NCBI GenBank assembly: GCA_016648135.1
Contig: JADDOH010002097.1
Span: forward strand, 186,001 to 250,000
Direction of reading: 5' to 3'
Length of the DNA: 64,000 nt
From: Agrypnia vestita
Lineage: Eukaryota; Arthropoda; Insecta; Trichoptera; Phryganeidae
Shown here: piece after piece, positions 20,853 to 30,447 of the stretch
Layout: each line of letters opens with the position of its first letter
How positions within the stretch are numbered: the stretch's first letter is position 1
Made by a program: the position numbers and the translations under genes
Notes under the pieces: model-generated
Database searches by the model: none
Told to the model about the DNA's origin: nothing
Seen by the model: the letters and a program-made list of their open reading frames with translations, nothing else

Positions 20853-21355
20853 ATTTATCAATCATTAATTTAAAAAAAAGTTAATAGCAAATATTATAAA
20901 TAACTTTTTGCAAATTAAATTTGTTTTCAATAGTTCCTAATTAGTTAAAGAACCGTTTTAGGCCGAAAATCGAAAAATATGAAAGTGGGTAGATCCTTTT
21001 TTAGAAATTGGACATTTTTTTTAAAATGCACATGTTTATTGAAAAGGAATGACGTCTCAATAATGAAGCCATATTGAATTCTTGTCAGCTGTCAGATTCT
21101 GTTTACTTGTGAGTTCTAATTCTTTTCATGAAACTATAAAATAATCAACAATGATCAGTGTAGATTTTTACAACTCGATACTTCGAGCGTCATCAATATA
21201 TAATTTTGTCTTTATTTTAGTTTTTTAGTGTAACTTCTATCATACATGAGTACACCGCACAAATTTTGTTTATATCTATACTTACAATTTAAATTTTTAG
21301 TAAAATATTTTAATCAATTCCTGGTGAAGGGACTGATGATGATTTTGATTAATTA

Positions 21356-21727
21356 TTAAATAGTGATTTTGAACAAAGTGTTTTCTTTTTATCAATAATA
21401 ATATTAGATATCTTTCCTTTTAAGAAAGACAATCGAATTAGTATGTGTAAGACAAACATTGTTTCATTGTGTTGGTGTTTATAGGTATAAACACTAACAC
21501 AACGAAACAATGACTTACATATATAATTCAATTGTCTTTCTTAAATGGAAAGAGGTATACCACATTAAATAGTGATTTTGAACAAAGTGCTTTCTCTTTA
21601 TTAATAATAATATTAGATATCTTTCTTTTTAAGAAAGACAATCGAATTATACCCATAGACACCAACATAATAAAACAATAACTTAAGATACTAATTCGAT
21701 TGTCTTTCTTAAATGGGAAGAGGTACC
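21356..21727. repeat. Tandem duplication containing two MITE family M copies
   Basis: AAATAGTGATTTTGAACAAA occurs near 21358 and 21566, each followed by the same 55 bp and then a MITE M copy (21414-21560 and 21614-21727). The unit is about 208 bp. The MITE and its flank were therefore duplicated together rather than inserted twice. Confidence 0.7.
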
Positions 21728-22420
21728 CCACACAGTAATTTTGCTATTATTTAAGAAGAAATTATTAATTCTGCCAAATATTTTTTAAATGTACAAAATG
21801 CAATATTTAAGGGACTACTTACTAATTTAACTTAAAAGACTACTTACTAATTTGTGAATTCTTTTTTTGAACAAGTTTTTTGTTTTGTTTGTTTTTGAAC
21901 AAGTTTTCTTTGCTCAACTTATCAGCTGATTTCACAAATGCAAAAAAAGGATCGAGATGAAGTATTGTAATGTTAGGTATGTCTTATTTAAATAATAAAT
22001 ATTTTGTTACCAGTAATATTTTAAATATTTTTCTTAGAAAGTTTTGACGAGTAAAAATAATATAATTTTATAAATAAATACAGAAATACCAAAATTGTTG
22101 ATTTTTTTTATATTCCTTATTTTTAAGTTAAATTTGTTAGTTATTAAATCTTTTCTGGATGAAAGCCGTGCACTGCGAGACAATCATATTTCTTTAGAAT
22201 GGTTACATGACTTACTCCGCGACATAGTAGTACTTTTAGTTATAATTTTGTGTGTATTACTTTTAAAAGTTTCTGTTACATTATCAGAACATTATAATAA
22301 AAAAAAGTGTATTTTCAATCAATAATTAAAGATTATTCTGTTTGTGATAAAAAATCGCTTTGTCTGAATTCCCTCAAATATACAAACAGGATTGTTAATT
22401 TTCACTTATTAACTAACTAA

Positions 22421-22760
22421 TCATGCCGTTTCTCCGCAGAGGTAGGCAGAGAGTATAGAACGCCATAGTCTTCTATCTTGGCACACCACTTTTGCTTTGG
22501 CTACATTCATACATATTCTCATGCAAGCTCTACTCTTGTTGAGGCTTTTAACAAGGCCGTCCTCCAATACTTTTAGTATCTGATCATACCAAGTCTTTCG
22601 CAGATGCCCTTCATTCCTGTTGCCTTCAACACTCGCCCCATATATTTTCTTAACCATCCTTTCTTCACTCATACATTCTACATGACCAAACCATTTCAGC
22701 ACTCCTTTCTTTATTCTGTTTACCACACTACAGCTAGCACTTGTAATTTTCAAAATCAAG
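22421..22760 (-). mobile_element. LINE family L 3' fragment
   Basis: The - strand frame reads CSVVNRIKKGVLKWFGHVEC, EERMVKKIYGASVEGNRNEG and VVCQDRRLWRSILSAYLCGE, the C-terminal end of the reverse transcriptase protein. Open for 112 codons and ends at the family's 3' terminus, with a short TTAG/CTAA-type tail at 22410-22420. Confidence 0.8.
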
Positions 22761-23029
22761 CAACTTTTTAAAGCTGTTATTCTTACCTATTCTTAAAATG
22801 TGATTGTTAACCCAACACTAAAAAATAAACGACATAGATTTAGGCTTGATCCTCACTATCGGTCCGCTGATGGTCTGCTCTTGCTCCAACAAAATATTAA
22901 TACACAATGAACAATGAGTATTAATATTTTATAATAATTCACACTATGTGCCCGCTCCAATCACAGTATGTACATATTTGACTGAAGCGTGAGCAGATCG
23001 ACAGTGTGGATCAAGCTTTAAAACAACCC

Positions 23030-24010
23030 TTAAACTACTGCAACACTCAAAAATAGACGGGATGTATTAATTTTTATGCCTGTGTAATTACTTAATTCAT
23101 TTACATCGCAGAAGCAGAAATTGAATCCTTTGTTTCTGTCGTCTGCGTAGTAGTGATGGGTACGCTCTGTACTCCCTACTACAATGTAGTACTACATTAC
23201 AATGAAGTGTACACTTCACACCTCCTGAAGTGTAGTGCACACTACAAACTACACACACTTCAAAGTTATTGAAAGTAAATACTTCAAATAGTACACTTCA
23301 TTTCAAAGCGAACACTACAAAGTACACATACTTTAAAGTTATCGAAAGTACGGGTACATACTTCAAATAGTACATTTTTTATGTGAAATTTTTGGGAAGT
23401 TGATGTAGATAAATGAAGTTGTTGAAAATTTTCTAGTAGTACACTTTTCAAGAAGCACTTTCAGGTCATTACGATTTTGTAATACTACAATTACTTCACT
23501 TCATTAGTACTACAATGTTGTAGCACTGCAATAGTTCACTTCATTAATACTATAGTTCCTTCACTTCATCAATACTACAATTTTGTAGTACTACAATTAC
23601 TTCACTTCATTAGTACTACAATTAGTTCACTTAATGTAGTTTTTACTACAAATGTAGAGTACACTTTGTAGTCTTCAAACTGGTGAATGTGTGTGTTGTA
23701 GTCTTCATTTTGAAATCTAGTTTTTCCCTTCGCTACTGCGTAGGTTCTATGGTACAGTATCGCTTTTCAGCACCCAACAGTTGTGCAGTAATGGCATATA
23801 AATCAATTTAAATCAAAAGAGGTACATCAATATAACTCACAAAAGCAGTAATTGAATCCTGAGTTTCTATGCCTGCGTAGGTTCTATGGTGCAGTATCAC
23901 TCTTCAGTACCCGCCAGTTGTGCAGTAATGGCATATGGATCAGTTCAAATCAAAATAGGTACATCAATATTTTGCTACACATATATGGATTGTAGTGTCT
24001 GACGTCCACA
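23030..24010. mobile_element. Inverted-repeat element interrupted by a hAT MITE
   Basis: Left end CAACACTCAAAAATAGACGG; the internal block with GTTGTGCAGTAATGGCATAT is tandemly repeated (about 23750-23850 and 23860-23960). An opposite-strand relative is at 4322-4690. Split at 23151-23735. Confidence 0.55.
23151..23735. mobile_element. Non-autonomous hAT-type element with 8-bp target duplication
   Basis: CTGCGTAG flanks it at 23143-23150 and 23736-23743. Ends TAGTGATGGGTA and the inverse of TAGCGAAGGGAA form a short hAT-like TIR. The interior of 585 bp is unusual: it is built of many repeats of TACTACAA(T)TTTGTAGTACT and ACTTCATTAGTACT type. No transposase sequence remains. Confidence 0.8.
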
Positions 24011-24472
24011 ATGTCTAGATTTTCTTTAAAAATCATTTGATTTGATGTCAAAGCAACATGGATGAGCTTCTCAGTTTGTTTTATACGCATTTACAATATT
24101 CTTTATCGAAAGAGTTCAAATATTAAAACCAATATTTTGGTCACATTGATATTGACATTCTCTATTTTGAGTGTAGGGGTAAATGGCAGCAAAATAGTAA
24201 TATATTTTTTTTCAGAATAGGTCAGATATTATAATAAATAACTTCACTAGGTATTTAAAAATCAATATTTTTCAAAACAATCTCAAAAAACTAATGGGCT
24301 GGCTGATTCTGATTGTGGATATGTGTGTACATTAGTTTATTCCTTATTGTGGAAAACTAGTAATAGCCGCTTATTTATTTATTTATTTAATGTTTATGGA
24401 AGACCAACAGCACAAAAAAAAGCATAGAAAACATTGATACAATATAGATGGCCAATTACAGGTCTCCACATT

Positions 24473-24828
24473 TAGAAATATTTCAGTAATGATAAATATT
24501 TATGATATATTAAGGCATATTAATTATATAGAAAGAAAGAATAAAAAATTTAAACAAACAGAAATATGTCAGTAATGATAAACATTTACGATATACTAAG
24601 GCATATTAATTATATAGAAAGAAAGAATAAAAAGTTTAAACAAACAGAAATATGTCAGTAATGATAAATATTTATGATATACTAAGGCATATTAATTATA
24701 CAGAAAGAAAGAATAAAAAATTTAAACAAACAGAAATATGTCAGTAATGATAAATATTTATGATATACTAAGGCATATTAATTATATAGAAAGAAAGAAT
24801 AAAAAATTTAAACAAAAGATAAAGAAAC
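24473..24828 (-). repeat. 86-bp tandem repeat, four units
   Basis: CAGTAATGATAAA(T/C)ATTTA recurs at 24484, 24570, 24656 and 24742, exactly 86 bp apart, with only a few changes between units. It sits directly at the 3' side of the LINE remnant at 24829-25414 and is probably that element's 3' UTR array. Confidence 0.85.
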
Positions 24829-25414
24829 TTAATTATTACGTGGAAAAAAATTCAGCACTCAAAATTTTTCTTAATCTTGTGTGGCTGCACTCGAACAGAT
24901 CAATATCCAATAATCTTATCAGTTTATTGAATGCATCGCATACCCTCAAGAAATATGAATTACGACGATAGTTGAATGAGGTAAAATCAATGTGAAAGAC
25001 TGGATTGTGTCAACGAGATCTACAGGGAACATGGAATTTTAGTCTATTTAATAGTTCAGGACAGTCGACGTTGCCTGATACAATTTTTAGTAGGTACATC
25101 AAATCACCTATTTCCCGACGTCTGTATAAAGGTAGGATGTGATATTTTTTGCATGAACTGTCATAATCGTCAGAAGCGCAATTGAATTTAAAGTTGAGAA
25201 AGCGAATAAATTTTTTTTGAATTTGTTCCAACCGATTTACATAGATCATATACTGGGGGTTCCATACTTGCGTTGTATACTCGAGTTTGCTTCTGACAAA
25301 AGTGCAGTAAAGTACTTTCAATGTCTTTACACACTTAAAATCTTTAGACATTCTCATGATGAAACCTAAAAATATATAATATAATATGTATATATATAAC
25401 TTTATCATGCACAT
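24829..25414 (-). mobile_element. CR1/jockey-like LINE ORF2 C-terminal fragment
   Basis: The - strand frame reads LGFIMRMSKDFKCVKTLKVL, then FVRSKLEYTTQVWNPQY, RLEQIQKKFIRFLNFKF and YHILPLYRRREIGDLMYLLK: the thumb and C-terminal region of CR1/jockey reverse transcriptases. A stop near 25010 interrupts the last conserved stretch (LLDIDLFECS..LRKIL, about 24850-24910). 5'-truncated. Confidence 0.82.
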
Positions 25415-25562
25415 TCAAGATTGATGTTCAAATACATATATGGCGTACGTATTATATATAGTGGAAACAGTACAAGAAGTGTAAGGATATAGGACTCGGA
25501 CATCTACCAAAAATGCATTTTTGATTTTTTTGTAGACAGAATATGAATTGTATGATGTAGAG

Positions 25563-26209
25563 TAGTGTGCCCCAAACCAGTGGGTCGTGAGCGGATATTA
25601 GGTGGGTCGCAGTCACAACATCACGCAACACGTCTCATCCGGGTTGTGTCGTATTTATTATAGAAAAGTAGTGTCTGCAATTTTCAAAATTTTTTGTTGA
25701 AAAATAACTTTAACGCCTGTTACGAAGAAGAGATGAAAAAGTTCAACAGGATAAACTGGATTTAAAATCCATTTCAAGACAACATATCAAATGAAATGTT
25801 AATAAAATCAAGTGAGCTTATTGATTCATCAGAAGGTACATCACATATTTTTAATTGCAAGCAATTAGCAAAATTGTGGCTTTCAGTTGCTGACACTTGT
25901 CCCTGCTTGTCTGACGAAGCGATGAAAGTCCTCCTCTCCTCCACTACCTCATGTGAAGTGGAATTTTCTGCCAATGGTTTCTATTAAGACTGAAAAGGGA
26001 AATAAATTGGACGTATCAAATTCACTGCGAATAAAAGTGACCAAAACTGAAGTCGACGCGATTATATTTGGAAGTTTTTCTTTTTTTCTTAATCGAACAG
26101 TCTTTCGGATGGTTACAATATGAATTGAGAAAACGTGAGGCAGGAGGTGGGTCCCGAAAATTTAATTTATTTTTGGTGGGTCGCGGTCCTGTCAAGATTG
26201 GGACCACTG
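25563..26209 (+). mobile_element. hAT element deletion derivative with transposase C-terminus
   Basis: ATGTAGAG flanks it at 25555-25562 and 26210-26217 (8 bp, hAT-type). Ends TAGTGTGCCCCAAACC and the inverse of CAGTGGTCCCAATCTTG form the TIR, and GTGGGTCGC follows on both sides. The + strand has a frameshifted remnant of the C-terminal dimerisation region: LSVADTCPCLSDEAMKVLLS, TSCEVEFSAN, then SIKTEKGNKLDVSNSLRIKV in another frame. It resembles hAT transposases related to ZBED5/ZMYM-type domesticated proteins. Confidence 0.82.
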
Positions 26210-26284
26210 ATGTAGAGAATTCTCTTCTCCGCAATACAAATTAAAAACAAAATGTTTCTACTTTTCCAGAGCAGTTTTGCGTAA

Positions 26285-26350
26285 CAACTTGCTTTACATA
26301 AAGCGCCCTTGAGGTGAGTATTCGCGAAAACGGTGCTATATAAATTATCC
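26285..26350. repeat. Short dispersed repeat (also 50920-50985 inverted)
   Basis: AAGCGCCCTTGAGGTGAGTA..TTCGCGAAAACGG(C/T)GCTATATAA here matches the inverse at 50920-50985. A short piece recurs near 12285. Family not recognised. Confidence 0.45.
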
Positions 26351-28790
26351 AAATATTATTAATATCGTCACTCTCTATTACATAGATCTATTATCTAAAG
26401 TACCTCATATTACTTTGATCAGATGTATGTATATTACTCCTAAGATGTGATTTATCAACTTAAACAATCATCCTAGGAGATGCTTGTGGACTATAATTTT
26501 AAAATATGGTTTTGTGCTAGTACCATTGTGGAGATAATTCGTAAGTTTCTTCTGTAAACATCCCTAGCCTTTTAAGTCTGCCAAACGTGTATCCCGAGTC
26601 ACGACGTACAAATCATCAAACAAATAAATCAATTTCTCGTAGATTTGTAAAATAAGGACATTAATTAACGAATTTCTGGAGCCAATTGTGTCATGAAAGT
26701 AGAATAAAAAATTACCACTTCTGTGCTTAATCGATTAGTTCTGCCACTACCTGCATGCGCAAACAACTAATTTGTCGCAGTGGAAACTGCAAATATCGAT
26801 AAGAATGGCAACTACGTATTTCATAATCTGACAAATAATTAACCTTCTTTTTTTCATTATCTGTTAACACGTTCCTTACTACATACAATGCATATAAATT
26901 CATGCAAAAAAAGTCCTATCCGAAAGATGTTTCAATTCTTCTGTCACAAAAAAAATGCTATCTTTGATGTCGCATCTCCTTAACTATTGATATTAGGTCA
27001 TAATAGCTTGAACATTTTCGACTCATAATCAAGGCAGGAATATAGTCCCGCGAGGTTATTAATGTTTTCCAAATAACCCTGTTTAATAAATAGTAGGTAT
27101 ATAAAAACAAATTAGGTATACAAAAACGTCCTCGTATTTGAATGCAACATTGTGCCAAAATTTCAAAGCAATCGCTGAAGAACTTTCAGAGATTATCGAT
27201 TTTGTACAAACGAACATTTACATTTTTATTTATATAGATTGGCGAATGAAAGAGGATCGAACTTTTGCATGTGAAAATTCTTTACATTTTAGGTACTTCC
27301 AGAGAATTTGTCATTTGATGTTTGTACACAAATTGAATTAGGAAAATCATTGTCATCATCGTCGTTTAAGACCAGTGTATTATCTACATCGGTCTTACGC
27401 CCCCCGCATACTTTCAATAATATTTATAGTGTACGGGGACCTTTAGATTGGGGAATAAATAAAACAGAAAGTCATGATTTTCAGTCTATGGTACATATGT
27501 TACAGACAGCGTTAAATTTCGATAATGTATACATTGACTATTATGTATATGTTTGCACTAACTATGAGTTATACTAGTTAATGTATACATTACCGAAATT
27601 TCCACTTTGTGCGTAATAGTCTATGTAATATGCTAGGCCCTACAGGCAGCTAAGGTTACCATTTCGCGGCCGATAGAGGTGAGGTTTAAATACATACATA
27701 TATGTGATTTTCTAAAGCCTAGGTATTTTTTTGATGTTTTTGCTATATTCGTTTCATTTCATGGCCTGTTACAGCATTAAAAATTAAAAAAGATACATAT
27801 ACCTACCTATGTATATCAATTTGTTGGCTATTTCAATATACTGAATATGAAGAATTTCTTCTTTCTGTTTAATATTTCTTCTATGCATTACTTTCCGAAT
27901 AGCACTTCTACATCGACGTTGGTCTTCTGTTATATTCAAAACTTTGGCTGGCATTCCCAAGTTCACACTGTACTTCAGTCATATTTCTGTGTCTTGCATT
28001 CCCCGTCCGGCATTGGTGTTGACTTTCATTCTTCCTTTCACGCTGATCTCAAGTCATATTTTGAATTCTTCAAGAGCGCCTGCTCTCATTAGGGTAATGT
28101 TGTTTGTGACTGGCCTCGTTAACGGTATGCGACGTTAGCTATTTCGATACAGAATGGTAGTCCTGCCCCGAGGCGATACAAAATCGCCTTCCATATTTGT
28201 AAATAATTTTTACTTAATTTTTTAGTTCCGAGTAATAAAAAAATAAATTTAAACATGGTGTTAAATGATTTATTATATCAAAATTATCTGCCTTTACATA
28301 ATATGAAAAATGTGTTTCAGCATATTAATTATTTTGACATATTATATAACGATTTAAGAAACAACTAAGTACACATACTGTCATGTGCTCGAAGTGGCGC
28401 TACGTAATATTTAAATACGACCACCCCTGTCCAAAATTTGTACACACCTTCAGTAACATGAGACTTAATTTCATTTCCAATAATCTAAAAATGGCAGCAC
28501 GCATCCGCCCTGTGAAGAATAAGGACATAACAGAACAACTCGCGGCGATAAACTCACTAGCGTACTCTTCACAGGTTCCAAACTTTAACATTACAATTTT
28601 TAAGATTTATGATGTTGCCATCACTACAAAGAAAGCAATAAATATTATCAATAATAAACTCTTTTTTATGAATAAAATGAATGATTAAAATATCTAATTG
28701 TTACAGTTTAATTGTCAGCATCACAATATGTCGCAAAACATCTCACGCCCATCCTTCATTTTTAAATAAGAATATACTTTGGTTGCAGAA
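26351..28790. other. Gene-poor intergenic stretch
   Basis: No convincing exon. It holds a one-arm relic of the 16.4-kb palindrome (26931-27055) and the tail of a family B SINE (27655-27790). The several open frames of 60-100 codons here have no recognisable domain and look like chance. Confidence 0.5.
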
Positions 28791-28792
28791 TA

Positions 28793-28838
28793 TTATTTCC
28801 AAAACTAAATTTAGTAGGATCATCAGAAATATGTACAA
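28793..28838 (-). ncRNA. Weak hammerhead-like motif
   Basis: On the - strand CTGATGA is followed by a possible stem II around ACTAAATTTAGT and by GGAAATA. Core spacing is right, but stem II does not close well and GAAAT lacks the usual C. Possibly chance. Confidence 0.22.
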
Positions 28839-29953
28839 ATGGCAATAATTACATTGTTTACAAAAAAATACACCACACCTCCAGAAACCCAACCATACCA
28901 CACCTCTCTAATTCAAGGATAAAAAAACTTCTTCCACTTGAAGGTGTATTTCCTTTAAAGCGGCTTTTGCAGATATCTGAATTATTACACACTATTATTA
29001 CTCGCGATGACTGTTAACGGTTGCAGTCGCTACTACCATAAAGCTCAGAGTAATAAATAAGAGATATTAGTCTAGCAAAGAACGCACATGACGTGCTTAT
29101 AAGAGAACAAGTAAGCGAAGATGCACCAAGGTCACGCAGTGGTGTATGTTTTTAGAGATAAAATGGTACAGTGATATAAAATAGGCGATCTCGTGCAACG
29201 GCCATTTCTAAGAAAATACACACTAAATATTACTTTGACTATAAATATCTACTCCTTGGATTCTTACAATGCAAAAATTCTTAGTACTTACATCAAAAAC
29301 AGAGAATTTATTGTCGGTAAAACCAAAAATTACACAATTGTATTTAAATTTTTGTTTCTAAGTGACTTACATTATTTTCAAAACTACATCAAGTTAGGCA
29401 ATATTCTATTTAGTAAAACAAAATGCAGTTAAACATTTTAGCTTCTTTGTCTATTGACGATTTCAACAATAGCCACTACCATATTCTGAATTATCCAAAT
29501 TATCTTGTCCACTGGCCGGCTTGGAGGAGCCAAGTGATTAAAATATGTACACACTTTTTAAATTTCAGTAAATGTTTAAATTGCTTCCTGTTTGCGAATA
29601 GAAATATGTACGCAGTACAATTTCAAGAAAAATATATAAAAAGTACATGGTTACTCTGGATAACTTTAGCCCAATTTATAATACATTATGCAGTCTTCCT
29701 TGGAAACTTTTGTATCTTTGGGTGCTATAACAAGAACATGTATAAAACTAATCGATGCAATGTCCCCTCCTTAGATAAGGCATAAGTGATTCAACATTGA
29801 AGTTTGTACACTAGAATTGATAAGCCTATTAACACGTATGTATACAGAATCGACGAGGGCTGCCACTTTTCTCAATTTCAAATATGAAATTTTCTATCGA
29901 GTTATAAAGCTGCCAGGTATGTTTTCACGTCGTTTATGAAAAAAGTAACAACA

Positions 29954-29959
29954 TTTAAT
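29954..29959 (-). terminator. Candidate polyadenylation signal of AMPK beta
   Basis: TTTAAT on the + strand gives ATTAAA on the - strand, about 340 nt downstream of the AMPK beta stop codon. The closest reasonable signal, but unproven. Confidence 0.3.
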
Positions 29960-30300
29960 CCTTGAAAACTGCGAGCATTACAAGGGTCGTTCGAGTAATA
30001 AGGAGAAGAGAACCGAGGCAATAATAAAAGAAGATAGTCGTAAGCCGTGATCACGGATCACACGTGGTTGTTGTAGAAATGTAGCTGGCATGTCATGTAG
30101 TAGAAAATTTGCATGGTGTAAGAAAAGCAGGTGAAGAGTATCAAATAACTTAAAACATTTTCCGTTGACAGGATCACTCAATGCCCAAGATTTACATAAG
30201 CTTTAAAATAATACTATAACAATGGTAACAATGCTGATCTGTACACGCTCCATCCACTTTGTACACAATAAGCAAGGAACAAGATGAGTGCAATGTTTAA

Positions 30301-30447
30301 TCATATGGGCTTGTAGAGTAGTGTTGTCACGTATTTTTTCCTATATCTATGAGTGGCTGAGAGAACCATCACGCCGTCTTTAATCGATAAGGCATATAGG
30401 TGATTTAACATTACGTGGTTTGGTTCGGGAAGCAATGTCGGCTCGCA
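30301..30447 (-). CDS. AMPKbeta: AMPK beta exon 5 (terminal)
   Basis: Acceptor TTTTTTACAG|TGC, stop TGA at 30303-30301. Reads CEPTLLPEPNHVMLNHLYAL, SIKDGVMVLSATHRYRKKYV, TTLLYKPI: the most conserved part of the family. A pogo-like element begins only 27 nt upstream of the acceptor. Confidence 0.97.
   Translation of the reverse strand, partial: CEPTLLPEPNHVMLNHLYALSIKDGVMVLSATHRYRKKYVTTLLYKPI

Noticed and set aside
21334..21360. GACTGATGATGATTTTGATT as a hammerhead core
   Set aside because: CTGATGA present but no stem II or GAAA follows.
28383..28688. 101-codon ORF
   Set aside because: No domain; Asn/Lys/Ile-rich tail as expected for AT-rich DNA; no flanking splice or start context.
29193..29785. 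Two overlapping ORFs of 79 and 120 codons downstream of AMPK beta
   Set aside because: Composition-driven, no recognised motif, different frames without splice sites.
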